Part shown: positions 41,701 through 56,700 of the stretch, piece by piece | Position numbering within the stretch: the stretch's first letter is position 1 | Layout of the letters: every line of letters begins with the position of its first letter | Origin: Dromaius novaehollandiae | Lineage: Eukaryota; Chordata; Aves; Casuariiformes; Dromaiidae | Assembly: GCF_036370855.1 (NCBI RefSeq) | Contig: NC_088117.1 | Coordinates: 186,001 to 250,000, forward strand | Length of the DNA stretch: 64,000 bases | Direction: 5' to 3' | Program-made: the position numbers and the translations under genes | The notes under the pieces: model-generated | Told to the model about the DNA's origin: nothing | The model's database searches: none | The model's input: the letters and a program-made list of their open reading frames with translations, nothing else

Positions 41701-44700
41701 AGCAGTGGATAGGCACTAAGCTTATATTCAAAATTTCCTTCACAGTGACTTGTTCATTCTCTTTAACGTTTGTAGAACCCCTACATCTCCTCACTGCTTA
41801 TGTAGGACTGGTTTTGCACAGTATCATCCCTGCTTAATCCTGGCACAGGAGATGTCCATATTAAACAGTCTAGTTGTTCCGATTATCTGTTCAGTGAGCA
41901 CTCATCAAGTTAACTAAAACAAATTTTCTTCAAGGGAGAAGCTGCCGTCATTTTGCAGGGCTCCCCTCCTCTCCCAGCACTTCTGGGAACACAGGAAAGC
42001 TTCCTGAAAATGGAAAGACTGCTAGAGGGCACTGTTTGGCCACTATTAAGTTTCTCTGTTTCCCACACTGCTCCCTATTAGTGCCAGCAAGGAGCATACT
42101 AAACCCAAGATGCAAAAGCCTAAGGCAGACCAGAGCAAGACAGGAAAGAAGTAAGATACCTGGAGAATGCTGACCAAGGCTGGCCAGTGATTACAACTGC
42201 TAATTGTTTAAACTGCATTTCCTATTTGAGGATCAGTTGCGATTGCAAGCCAAAGAATAACAATTTTACTATCTACACGGAACACTGCAGCGGGATGCAG
42301 AAAACCACATTAGCTCCAAGTAGGCTGCTCTGCCAGTGAGATGCAGTGATGGATCCCACAGTCACAGGACTGTAGTAGCAATGAGCTGTACCCCACCTTA
42401 GGAATGGAGGTACCATGTTGCACTTTCTCAAGTAGCTTGAATGTGGCTGCTCTACTGCAAGGTGCCCAAGACTCACCATTACTTTTGTTCTTTTCAGAAC
42501 ATCTACTGTTTATGTCCCAGAGGCAAGCAATCTGCAGTATAACTTGGCTTTCCTTCCCATCCCTGCAGTTTCCTAGTTTAATATATTAAGTAATTCTCTA
42601 TCTATTTTTTGCACTATTGAACAAATGATTCTCTCAAGAACCAAACCACTTAATCTCTGACGCTGCTAAGAAACAAAGATTCTTTGTCATGTAAATTTTC
42701 TTATTCACAATAAAGCTACCAAAAAAATTACTTATAAGACCCAAAGGCAGATTCATTTCTAATTAGAAACTGTTACAGCATCGCAGACCATTTCAAAATT
42801 TTTTTTAAACAAATACATCCCCTGCCACCACCCCAAAAAAAACTGGGCAGAAAATTCTTAGTTCTACTTCATAGGAAGATTCTTTTTATAAGGGGTTAAA
42901 TAATGATTAAGGATGACTTTAATAAGTGGTTAACCCTTTATTTTAAAGTTTGACTGATCAGTAATTTATTATCATAGCTTATAACATGCCTAAATTTATT
43001 ATCTACTATATATATATATATATCTCATAACAGCTTTTCCTGTTTTGATTGTAGCCTCATGGAAACACACGTTACTTCCGTTTTTAATGGCTGGATGTAG
43101 AATTACAGCTAACTCTTTACAAACCAATTATGAACAGAATCTTACTATAAAATGTGACAACAGGGATTGCCTTCACAGGCAAAACTACTAGAGGTATTCA
43201 GTCTTCGGGTGGTTATAAGTTTGGCAGCAAATGAAATGAGTCTCAAGACAAATGAAGGGAAAAGTAAATTTTCAGTGAAAGCTTCTGAAGAAGGCCCTAG
43301 ACAAATCCTAAGGACACAAAAGGCTGTTTGTTCTGATGAATGCAAAGAACACGGTATCTTCAGTTACGGGAACTGAAGTCATACCTGCAAATATTCAAAA
43401 TAGGCATAGTCGACAGCTGTTCCCACTGCTTTTTGCAGTCCTTCCCTAAGAGTAACTGGTGCAAGGATATCCGCACCAGCTTCAAGCAGCTTATCAACCT
43501 GAAAAAAGAAAGCAAAACATTTGACATCCAGCTTTCTAACTATACTGTGTCCATGCCACAGTTAGAGACAGGGCTGAATATCAGAGCTTAACCTCGATTT
43601 GTGTGGCTACTCTGTACCAAATTGTGCATTTCTTCTGCCACTGGAGAGCCGTTGATGGACTGTTAAATCTACATGTGTTTTGTAAATAAAACCTTCTTGG
43701 AGGCATTTGCTATTTGTTTCTAGATATCTCACAACCTAATCTTGCAGCAACAGATGAAGCACGGACAACTAGTGACGCAGGGGTAGAACAGAACCCGGCT
43801 GGAGAAATCACCTCCTCTCCTAGTGCTCCTCAACGGCAGTCTTCCTCCCCTCCATTCTCAATGAGGTCAGCTCTGTGCTTTATGGGACGAGGGAAAAATG
43901 TCCAGTTTTCACAAGGCCAAATGCTTCCATTGAGCTCATCATAGGTGAGAAAGTGCACTTTATCAACTACTTTATATAGCACAATCAAATGCAATGCATC
44001 TTTCTTCATGTGGATGCCAGCTGTGTTTACAAGCAAGGGAACAGTCAGATCTGACAGGGCCATGGGCAACCCCCCATCTGCTTTAAATGCAGTGTTTCCT
44101 CTTCTACACAAGGAGGTTGCCATCACCTTCATTCAAACATGAAAACAAATTTCCTTACAAAACCTCTATTCCTTAGGAGACAAACAAATAGCATTGGGAA
44201 GAGACACAAATGAATTGTTCTGCAAAAAAAAAAAAAAAAAAAAAAAAATCAGCTTGCCCATTAAAGAGAAATGGAACTCAACACACCTGATAAAAATTAC
44301 TGCTTTTCCTGAAGTTAAAAACAACAAAAAACCCCCACATTTCTCTCACCAAAGCAATCCTCTGTGCTTTTGTTCTCTTCTGTTCATAGGTGGTACTGAC
44401 AGCTGTACAGAGGGCACTTCTTACTGCTCTGCTTAATGGCAGATTTGGATCAGCCCCATGTTTGAGGAGTTCGACCACTGCCTGCAAATGCAACAGATAA
44501 TTGCTGGAGATGCATTTTGACAGTTCCACAGCAGAAAAGCGATACCCCAGCCAGACCAAGATGCTATAGGGTAGGTTTCATAAAATATACTAAAACCACC
44601 TATGTTTTACCATAAAGATAAGGATTAGAGAGGTTGAACATTTATGGTCTATTAGATCATCACTCCATTGAATGTTAGCCTCTGAGAGGGGCAGGAGAAG

Positions 44701-47700
44701 CAGTAGAATGTGTTGGATATGGGACTTTCCATTCCATTCCGTGGGAAGTCCTGAAATTTCATCTTTTCTGTACAAACAAATCAAAGATGCAGTAAACTCT
44801 TTTTTCCCAGAAAAATACCTAAATTGTCTTTTAAAAGAAACAAAGGTAACATAAGGAAAAATGTTCTGGTTCAAACATTTGATACAGAATCTATTTTTTG
44901 TTGTATTTGGCTGCATCCATTTCTACTGTATCTACTTCTGCAGTCCATCCTGTAGCTCCCTATTATATTGTATCCAGATGATTGATAACTTTCTACTGAA
45001 ATAAATATAACTAGAAAGTAACAATACACAGTAGATCTTTTCCATTATGATCTACCATTAATCCTAACACACAGTATAAAACTTGCAGTGACAGAACAAG
45101 AGGTAAAATTTTGATTTCATCAGTAACACTGAAAGTGGCTTCCCCTCGCTTTGTTCACATCTGCATTTCCAAGACAATGCCTGACTGAATTATTAGCGTG
45201 CTTTTACACAGGAGAAAGTAACCCGAGAAACAGAAATTAGACCCAAACCCTGCCCCTATCAGCTTATTACCTGAACCACTAGGCTACACAGTCACGCTTG
45301 CTCCCTTCCAATTGTTCTTCCCCTGGCCTTGTGCTGGCTGGTTGCCTGCACAACGGCTGAGCTTAGTGGGCAGCCTGGGTGCAACTCTTACCCCCTCACT
45401 CTCCTCCCTTGTTTTCCACAAAGATGAACCATTAGCCTGGAGCTGTATTCCAAGAGGAGCAGAGCACTGTAGACACACCACTTTGTCACCATTACCTGTT
45501 TTGCTGGTACACTTTCTCTCGCAGCATGCTGGCTGCTGTGGACCCACTCTTAAGGGCCTTGTCTGAGCAGAAGGGAGGCCATTCCCTGCTCAGGGAAGGT
45601 AGGTGCTGACTTCACATATTGCACTCTACTGTGTGAGCTGTAAGCCTCCTCTGTGGAGTGCTGAGCCCCGTAATGCCCAGATCCTTTCCAAGTGTGATCA
45701 CTGATCTTTTCCTAGAAAAGCATACTCCTTACCCTCAAAGAGCTACATTTTTTTTCTCATATCCAGAAGCAAAGTGTTTTAACATTTGGCTGGGATGATT
45801 TGAGTGGGGAGGTAGCCTGTAAGAGAACTGCATGTTCTTGTGATTCATAAAAATGGATACTCTTCTCTGAATGCTATACCCTTCTGAATCTTACCAAATA
45901 TTTCTAGCTATCACTGTCATACTACAGGGCTCCTCTAGTTCAGCTCATGCAACATCCACAGGTTTGAAAGAAAAGCAAATTTAGTACTTTCTCTGGGAAT
46001 GAATTATGGCAAACATAACTAGTTACCCAAGTCTGCCTGTCATCAGAGAAGGCAGAGACAAATGGAGGAGTACAACACACGTAAAGAGGAACTCAAAGAT
46101 GCTCACCAAATCATTCCCACTGGCGATTGCTAAGCAAAGTGGTGAATGGCCACTCCACAGTGTGTTTGGATTTGCCTTATGCATTAAAAGGAGGCGGATA
46201 ACATCTCTGGCATGCTGTGTAGGCAGGTGCAGAAAAAGGTGGAATTAGATCATAATAATGTTAACTTTTAAATATAATGTATATGTAACAATAATGAACA
46301 AAATGAGCAGCATAAAACACGTTCAAGCCTTTCACCTAAGCTATGATCCTATAGCAAAAATATACCTCCATTTTCTCATGGCTAAGAACCCCAAGCATGG
46401 TAGTGTTATGCATAAACCTCTCCATCAGATTACCAAATCTCATTAACCCTGCTGCCAAAGGGTATACGTAAGCTTGCCTCTGAAGAAGTACATCTCCTCT
46501 CTCAAAAACCTCTCCTTCCTCCAAGTGCACACCTCGTAAATCTGCTAGAAGAATGTTACTACGGTAAAAACCCAAATGCTCAAAGGTTAGCACATGAGAA
46601 AACTCAGACTGTCCAGCTTCAAATTGGCCTTGTGAATAGTAAAACTTAATGGCCAAGTCACTAATGGAAACTTAAGCAGAGGAATTTCCTGTGTTAAACA
46701 GAATTCTAAAGACTTAAGAAATATTTTTTTCTCAAGTGCTAATGGGTTTTTAATCAGTACAACACTAATAATTCACAGCGTAAGGAGTTTATCCCAGGAA
46801 TTCAATCAGCTCCTTACAGAGGGATGAAAAGTATTCATTCCCCAGATATGTCATTTGGGGAGTTTAGCTTATAAGTACTCTCTATGAGCAGAACCTCGGA
46901 TGCCATGCTCTTACCTCACAGTTATCCTCTCTTTCGCATGCAATATGCAATGCACTCCTTCCACCTTCTTCTGGAACAGGACCAAAATAGGAGGAGAAGT
47001 ACCCTTTTGGTGGTCCTGTTTCATTCTTCAGGTGCACAGTGACACCACGGGACAACTGGGTTTCTCTGGTTTGAGGCAGAGGAACCTAAGTGAAATTATG
47101 TGAACATTTGTAACATAGCTCAGAGACATACAGAAGAAAATAAACTGCTTGGTCACCCATTGCTCTGGATGTCAATCATGGACGAGACTTGTTCAGCCTC
47201 ACCAAAGCAATGGCCACCCTTTTTCTACTTCCTTCTTTACATTCAGATTCCATCTGCCTAAATCATCTTCAGCACTGCACATTAAGAAATTTGATTCCAC
47301 TGGAGGAATCCAGGGAAGGAAAATTTTACAGACAGAATTTAATAACTTTTACTGGGCCAAATGATACAGTGAGGGGTGGGAAGAAAGAAGCAAGCTATCA
47401 GGCAAAAAGGGTCTTCACTCAAGTTCATTCACATGTCATTCATTTAAGGTGCATGAATATAGGCTTACCAGACCAATATAAAAAAATAAAAAATGGTATG
47501 TCAGAAAGTAATATAGCCTGCACTGCATCTGGGCATTTTATAACTGCATACTGTTTGCAAATAGGTACCAAGTCATCCTGATTGCTACTAAAGGAGAAAG
47601 TACTGCAATACAAACTGAAGAAGCTATCTAAACCTCCCTGGACTGCAAACAGACATTCACCTTAGCCACTGTCATGACAAGACAAATCTTATCTTTCCTG

Positions 47701-50700
47701 TTACACAAGCCAACTCATTTTTCAAGTGACTAGGACCTGATGGGATGTCAGGGAGCCCATCAATGTCATTGCAAGGTCACTCAATTATCTTTGAAATGTC
47801 ATGGCAACCAGGTGAGGTTCCTGAGGACTGGAAGAAAGCAAATGTCACTCCTATATTCGGGAAGGGCAAGAAGGAGGATCTGCAGAATTACAAGTATGTC
47901 AGCCTCATTTCAATCCCTGGGAAGATGATGAAGCACATCCTCTGAGAAGCCATTTCCAAAAATACTAAGGAAAAGAAAGTGAATGGGAGTCGTCAGCTTG
48001 GATTTACAAAGGGGAAATCGAGCCTGAACAACTTGATAGCCTTCTACAAGGACATGACCAGTTTGGTGAAAGATGGGAGAGCAGTGGATGTCATTTACCT
48101 TGATGTCAGTAAGGCTGTCAAAACTTTTTCCCACAACGTCTGCATAGACAAGCTCCTAAAGTATGGCTTACATAAATGGACAGTGAGGACTGAAAACTAG
48201 CTGAACTACCGGATTCAAAGGGTTATGATCAGTGGCATGAAGTTCAGCCGAGGGCCAGTCACCAGTGGTGCACCTACAGGGGTCAATACAAGGACAATAC
48301 TGGTTAAGTTGTTTACTACTGTTTATTAATTGACCTGGATGAAGGGATAGAGTGCACCCTCAGCAAGTTTGCTGATGATCCCAAACTGGGAGGAGTGGCT
48401 GATACACCAGAGGGCTGTGTTGCCATTCAGAGGGACCTCGAGAGACTGGACAGATGGGCAGAGGGGAACCTCATGAAGTTCAACAAAGGGAAGTGCAGAG
48501 TCCTGCCCCTGGGGAGGAATAACCCCAGGCACCAGTATATGCTGGGGGCTGACCTACTGGAAAGTAGCTCTGCAGAAAAGGACCTGGGGGTCCTGGTGGA
48601 CAAGCTGAACATGACCAGTAACGTGCCTTTGCAGCAAAGCAGGCCAACAGCATCGTGGGCAGCATTAGAAAGAGCGTGGCCAGCAGGCCAATGGAGGTGA
48701 TCCTTCCCCTCTGTTCAGCCCAGGTCAGACCACATCTGTGTGTCTAGTTCTGGACTCCCCTGGAGCAAGTCCAGCAAAGGACCACAAAGAGGATTAAGGA
48801 ACTGGAACATCTCTCGTGCAAGGAGAGGCTGCAATTGTTTAGCTTTGAGAAGAGAAGGCTCGGGGGATCTTATCAATGTGTATAAATACCTGATGGGAGG
48901 GAGTAAACAAGCTGGAGCCTTACTCTTCTCAGTGGCACCCAGTGGCAGGACAAGAAGCAATGGGCAGGAATTGAAAGACAGGAAATTCCACTTGAACATA
49001 ATAAAAATCTTTTTTTCCTGTGAGGGTGATCAAACATGGGAAGAGGTTGCCCAGAGAGGCCATGGAGTCTCCATTCCTGGAGATATTCAAAGCCCAACTG
49101 GACAAGGTCCTGAGCAACTTGCTCTCATTGACCCTCCTTTGAGCTGGGGTTTTGGACCAGACGATCTTCAGAGGTCCCTTCCAATCTCTCAACTGTTTGG
49201 TAATTCTGTGAAATGATTTAAGTACTATAACGTAAAGTAACTCCTCAGGTAACAAATGCCAAAAAGAGCACTTTTCGCTGGTATAACTCCATCACAAGTA
49301 GACAATTATCAAAAAAAATGGCAACCCTAACCAAAAAGTTCTGTACTACCAAAAAAGTTTACTGCAGAGCTATCTTTCTGTAACTCTGGGGGCACAGTGA
49401 ATGCTGCAGGAATCCAGCAGAAAGAGTCTGTGTTCAAGGAAAACAAAACAAAACAAAAACAAGTAGGCAGGCTCCATGGAGATGAAACAAGCAGGTCCCA
49501 TCATGTAGCTGTTTCTGACAGTGGTCCTATGTTCACTGCTCTCATTATACCTTCAGGCATTTATACTAGACTGCCCACAAGAGACTTTTAACCTCTGCCT
49601 TAAACGAGGCATGACAGCAAAAATGTTCTGGGGCATCAAAACACATGGATGTGTTTACTGTAACCCAATAATACAGACCTCCAGTGGCTTTTTTTTTTTT
49701 TTTTTTTTTTTAAGGACCATAGTTATTCCAATAGGATGCAAAAATTTCACGGAAATCAAGCAGGCAGGAAGCTCAACTCCCTGCTTATGTATTGTGCAGC
49801 CTTCAAGAGCTGCAAGAAGCTGAGCTCACAAAGCAACATACCTGGTCTGGACCATATACCTCATTTCCATCTTCTGCCCTTGCATCAAGATCTGGTGCAG
49901 AATGCAGGAGGTACTGTGTTATCTGGACTCCTTCCTCCCCAGGAATAGATACAGCTATGTGGAGAGGGGTTAGACCCCCAAACTGAAAAAAGAAACATAG
50001 CATTAAGACTCCTGTTTATCGCAACTTAAAACAGTACCAAATATTTTCAAAAGAATAATCCCAGCTTCCTCTTCCCACATACTGTGTCTCACTTTCAGCC
50101 ACCATGAACCTACAAACTGAGTTACGGGACAGTGGAATGCTCAAGGTACCAGATACACAATGTACCAAAATCACAACAGCTGTTACCAACTTGAGGAGCA
50201 GCTTCACAAGCATTCCCCAGTCATTCATGGGCTTGGCAACAAGAAAACATAATGAGGAAGGAAAACTCAGGGAATAAGGAGCTTTGAGTTCTTTCTATAA
50301 AATAGTTCTTTGAACAGGATAATCACTTTAAACAGCTTTTTGTCCGTTCTAAACCTGGTTCTTACTTGCAGATTTTACAGCAGGACACAGAAGCTGCTGC
50401 ACTCATCTAGAATCCTACATCATTATCAATTATAATGCAATAAAACCTTGGATGGAAGCCGCACATCAGTCCTGGCTCCCCTTTCTAAGAGGAGTTTCAC
50501 TGCTTCTGCATCTGCAGCTTTAACGGCAAGGAAGAGAAGGGGTGCTGGTATCCAGCATGCATTGGGATCTGCACCTCGGTGAAGCAGCAGCTGGATTGTT
50601 GCCCATCTCTTCTGCTGTCTAAAGTTGACATGGAAAATACCAGAATCACTCATTAGCATCTTGCAAAAAACCTCTAAATGATGGTGAACTAAGATGACTC

Positions 50701-53700
50701 CCAGGTGCAGACATTAAAAATGGCATTTGGCAGAGACAAGACTTCATTCTTTAGAGCAGTGTCACAACAACTGCCGTGCTCCACCCAGGCAACAATATTA
50801 TTACCTGAAGAGGATATCTCACCCCTCCAAACTAAAAAGGCAGCACTTAAAAGCAGTTCCTTCGGGTTGCATGGGAATGGATAGGCAAAGTAAGGTTCCC
50901 TGCATCTCCACTATTCACTCATGTGTCACTTCTAAACGTTTAGTGTGAGACTTGTTTAATGACAGAAACAGACTGACTCCTCCTTCCTGTCATCTAAGAC
51001 TGTTTGGAAGGTTCTTTCCTCTATCGTACTTCATTCATCCATCCCAAGAAAACAGAGATACTTTTTCTGTGTTTCCCTTAACCAAAGCTGGAACAAGAGC
51101 TATGCTGGACTAGGACAGTGTATTTCAGCAGGCTGATGATTCCATCTGTATTTCCATGGAGGCAAAATACACATGCACACCCCTAAAAAAGAAACCTAAC
51201 ACCATCAAAAAAAGCAAACAGTCCTTGGATATCACCCAGAAACTCTACCACATAGTGATCTGGGCAGAGGCTCCTCTTTTCTCACATGGCATTAACTCAT
51301 TTTTACTCACAAGCCCTACATTCAGTGCATCTTTATATTCCAATGAAAAACATGCAACGCACACACAATATTCATGAGAGAAGCAAGGGAGGTGGCAAGA
51401 TGTGCCACAAAAGCCAAATGCAAGGGATGAAGGGCAAGAAGGCCAACAGGGAATTTTCATTGTGGGAATTCTAAGACGTCAAAGTGACCTACGCTGGCAT
51501 AAAACCCAACACAAAAATTTCATCATCTTTGGGGACTGCTCTGGAGGCAAAACAAAAGGCAAGATGTGGCCCTTTGGGGGATCCATAAAAGCAAGACAAA
51601 AAGACTACATTTCAGGCCACGCGGCTAAACAGACACCTGTAGAAAACAACCAGCACGGTCAAATGTAGTCAAAACTTCAAAGAGTAAGCTGAATATATTC
51701 TTATCTTTCCTCATATCCACACTACACTGCAGGTGTGCATAGCAGACTGTGACAAGCTGCAAAGTATGCAATCAGGAAAGCTTGTCTTGTTCAAGCATGA
51801 GGTCCTTAGCTTGAACTACACTTTCCAGCTTCACTCTTCACACTCTGCCAACCTGAATTATAACAGAGCATATAAACGAGTGGCTTCTACTGATATGAAC
51901 ACAAGATTTCTATAGTTAAGCAAACAAAATTATACTGACATCTGACTAGCTTTTCCTGCAATAGCTGCACCCTTCTGTGAAATATGTGAAATACTAATTG
52001 TTGCCTTCTATGTTCAAAGAGACTTAGGAGACTCTGTCTCCCATTCATAGGGCATAAGTGAGACTTACTCTGAGATTACGCCTTCAGACACATTAGCTGT
52101 TTCTGACGGTTCTGATTGTTCGTTCTGCTTGAAGATTAAAAAAATAAAAGAAAGTAGTTACAAAAATGAAAAACCACACTTTCAATGGGTGAGTCAGCAT
52201 ATTCAGTCATCAGAACAATAATACAAGTAATAACAGTAATACAAGAGCATGTAATAATAATGGAATTCAGTTAACAATAGATAGGGAAATCATTTAGAAG
52301 TAATTTGTAACTGTTTTTTTTAAAAAATAAACCAAATAACTGAACATTTTCTTGCTCAATTTCCTTTGTGAGTAAAACATGCTTACAAGACTCTTACAGA
52401 TTTTCAACCTGCATTATTTTGCACGAGAATGTAGAACTAGGACCTCCAAGACCACTGTTTCCAAATCTTCTGGATTCGTATTCAACTCAGAGGAAAAGAG
52501 AAAGCAAAGCACATTTTTCTTTCTGAATCTTAGAGACCGTGACAGAAACAAATCCTGTTTATTTCTAATTTCCTTTTCTCACTCCAAAATGAGAAGTAAT
52601 AGTTTCACACTGATTTTCTGTGAATCTCTGAGCATCTGCTTTATATACATCTCTCTCTCTCTCTTTCTTTCCTTCCCACAGAAGTCTTGCAACTTTGGTA
52701 ACGGGCCACCACTTAAACATACTCTTGGAACTTGAACAGGTATTTTACAGCAACCAAAAACTATTCTGTAGTTCATTTCCAACAAGTTTCTTGAGGGCAT
52801 TTAGACCTGTGTAGCCTCTTCTGACAGCCTCAGCAACATCCTTACATTTCTACCACACAGTCCCTACCTGCCTAGGCCCCTCTTTGATTCCTTCTATCTT
52901 CTCAGACTGTTTGGAAATTCCTGACCCTCTGCTTCACCCTTGTTATCATCTCCTTCCCCACTGCATGGTTTGTACTCTTACAAAATATGTATCATGCTCC
53001 TCCACAGGACAATTTAAAGCAGGTACTTCTCTTTTTGGCAGGAGGAAGCCTAGGGTCATGAGTCTTCCTTTGTAAACACTCCCTAAGGGTCAAGAGACTC
53101 CTCTGACAGTTGAATTGCTTCTTGCTTGACACTTCAACCATGCCAGCAGGACTCTGTGCTATCGGAACCACCTAAATCCTCTTGTCCTGCTTGGATGCTT
53201 TCGTAATTCCCACCAGTTGCCCACTGCATCTTCACTGTCTTAAATACCTAGCAGACGTGGCCTCACATCTGTGCTATTAATACAGTGCCCTATTTCAACT
53301 GCAGAGTAAGCTTGTTTCTGCACTGGAGCTTGGTCATTTGAAGTAGGACTTAGTAGTGAGAGCAGAGAATACTCTGCATCCTCAGAGTGCAAGATGCACA
53401 AAAGTTCTGGCTTTTTCCTAGGGAGTCAACACAGTAAAGTAATTCCGAAAAGTAAGCTTACAGCTTGAGACGAGAATATATCATGATTCTGACATTTTAG
53501 ATTAGAAATAAACCAACCTTGCAGCTGTGCAGGTTCCTCTCAGCAATATTACCCTTAAAAGATTCTGCTGGATAATACAGAATAAAGCACATGGAGAGAG
53601 CAGATAATCCTTCATCACTACACTTATTCACATCAGCTCCACTATCGAGAAGAAGATTGACAATATCGTTGTGGGAAGTAACCTGTAGAGGAGAAAATGC

Positions 53701-56700
53701 TTCAGGATGTTATTTTATTTTGTAAACATCTGTACTTGCACATACACTCACGCACTTGCAGATTTCTACATGGAAAGAATAGGCAGCACAGTTTGAAAGT
53801 AGTGACAGCCAACACTGTTGAACTAATTCAGGTTTATATTTGCCACACAATAAAAACGCGATACTGAACCATGTCTTACGGGGTTCAGAATGTGTATCTT
53901 GGAGCATCCTCAAGTACATCCCTGACCTTCCTCTCTTTTTTATAGCAATTTCTACCAGATTTCACAGGAACTCAGTGAGGATTCACACACAGAAAGAAAT
54001 ATAGCGCCCTAAATTATTATCTAAATTTTGCTGGACTTTACAATGAATGCCAGCTATTCAGGTAGCTGAAAAGGGCACAAAGAAAAGGGGAGGTCATCCT
54101 CCCCTACAGCAAGTCATGCATGCACAGTTTCTAACCACCACCCCTTGCCAGCAAAAACAAAATAACCCTGTCTGAATGTGATTACGACTGGACAAGAAAA
54201 AAACAGTAATAAGGACAGGGTCATACCCAAGAACGCAGATCTAGTCCACTGCATAATCACAAACGGAAAACAAACTTGACAGCTAAAATAATCTCTAATG
54301 TTTACTGAAGTGCTTCTTTTTGTAGATTATTATTTACTGTGGGGTTTGGCATGATACCATTCATTACAGATATTCCTCATGCCACACCTGCTCTTTTGTT
54401 GTTTACTGAACATTCCCTTCACACTTACTATGTAATGGAACAAGAGAAAAATCTAATCCAGGCTACTACACCAGGAATTTCTCATCATATGGTAAAGAGT
54501 CATTCTCAGAGTCTTACAGCGGCAGCAGCAAGTGCTGTGTATCCATGTTTGTCTGCTACGTCCGGATGAGCAAGCTCATCCCTCAGAATCGTATAGACCC
54601 CATCAAAGTCTCCTTTTGCCGCTTTCTGAATTAACTGCTCTGAGGCAAGTTCTTTGGGGCCTGGAGGCCCATAAGTACTGCGGACTCCACTGAGAATGAA
54701 GTTGACGTCTGAAGTAAACTCTGCTTCACAGCACCTAGCAAAGGAGAAAAAAGCACTGATGCATTTAAGCAGCTAGGTACTCTTAGGCCACTAATGCAAT
54801 TAAAGAAAAAACACATCAAGAGCAAAACATGCTGCTGGGTAAGATGCAAAAATATGAACAGCTATCATTTTAAGAACTATTTCAGATAGTATAAGTTTGC
54901 TTAAATTACAGGCAGAAAGGCAAACTAGTCTAGGGGCTGCTGGCAGCAGCACACAGATTTTGGCTACAGAAGAGTTCATAAATATCCAGCCATCCAACAC
55001 CTATAAAATTAGAAAGCAAAATCTAACTGCCAAGTGTTTCTACAAACAGAATATTTAGCATGCACATTCATATCTGTTTAGTATTTGATTTATATAACCA
55101 GCTTTAGCTATGGCTATAAAATACACACATGTGGCACGTGTTCCCAGCAACAAAGCAAACAAAAACATACTCTGCCTGCCCAAAGAACATCTCCATGTAC
55201 AAGTATCAAGCTACATATAAACCTAAGGCTCAGTGGGCAGTTACAAGTAGCTGCAGACTTGCTGCAGCATGTTTTCTATAGCCTTGAAGTAGAATAAGAG
55301 TTAAGACAACCACAGAAAGGTACCATTGGTATCGCAAATTGTTTGTTTCATTTAAAAAAAATCCTCATTGGCAACCTGTCATCTCAAGACTATAAAAAAA
55401 CTTTTGGAGAGCAGCTGCAATCATGCAACTTATATTTGAAAATAATAGATATGATTTATAAAAATCCATACATAAAAAACAAATGATCAACAGCTACCTG
55501 TGCTTATAAACACGCATCTGCATTCTGACCAGTAAGGGGGTTACTTTGCAACAGGCCAAGGTTCTTCCTCAGGCAGCTTGGAGGTATTCTGAAAATATGA
55601 AGCATCACACTCTTTCAGAAAGGTGCAAGTCAAAGTAAGATGATCTGTGTTATGGGAATAGGCAAAAACTCCTTCAGGCAAAATATTCTTGTCATCAAAG
55701 GGGAGACGTTTATAGCTACGGAGAAATGGGTCCCCCTCAACAGAAATATACGTCCTTTGAGAACTGGCATCAACATATCTGAAGTGTTCTGGATGATCCG
55801 AGACAGAAAAATAACCAGGTACTTCAGTACACAGTTTAATTAGATGATTCCTCAGCCACAAGCCAACATCCTGACAGCCATCTGGATAGCTCTCAATTCC
55901 CGGTCCAAATCGCTCATCAGATTTGTACAGCCCCTTAAGAAACGAGTAAGCTCGTTAGCATCAATCAGAGATCAAACAAGTTATACAATTAAAGTCTGGT
56001 TTCTATCTCAACTGTTCTGCCTGCGTCTTATTGGTCCATTTCTTATTGGCAGAGTAATAACTGCTGAAGCCATTCTGTACTACAAAGCCTTCACAGTCAG
56101 TTTGATTCATTTAATGACAAACACATTAACTTTTCCAGTACAAGAACAGTGGAAGGCCCTAAATTTAACTACATTGGGATGTTATGTTTAGATGAAATTT
56201 CACGTAGATTTTAGCCTGAGCAGGATTCTGTTTTATACTATTCTGTATCCAGCTTTGCATTCATTAGCCACACTGCTACTTTTTAGACCAGGATAGATTT
56301 TCAGTAATGTTTTCCAAATCAGAAGAAACACCTCTGACACACAACTGCACAGGCGTAGAGTATGGGAAAGGTAGTGCAGTTCCCAACTATTTCTTTTCTT
56401 ACCATGGTCATTAACTTCAGGACAACATGGTAATTAACCTCAGGACAACCTTGCAAGCATGACAACACATGTTTTTATTTCATGCCAACAGAAGAGTCTC
56501 AGACACAAATACAGCACTACAAGACAGGAGTTTTAGCCTCCTTAGAAAACCATCCTAGTTTGATATGACACTATATTAAGCAATGCATGAGCACCGCTTC
56601 CAAATTCAAGCAGGCTGATGCATCTCCGGTGTTTCTGGATCACACACATGGCTCAAGGCATATTCACACAAGGCTATCACAACCTCAGAACAGCTATTTG

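Noticed and set aside
43145..43345. Candidate for the missing ANKMY1 exon after a good acceptor (TTTGTGTCCTTAG)
   Set aside because: In the required phase it reaches a stop after about 12 codons with no usable donor before it.
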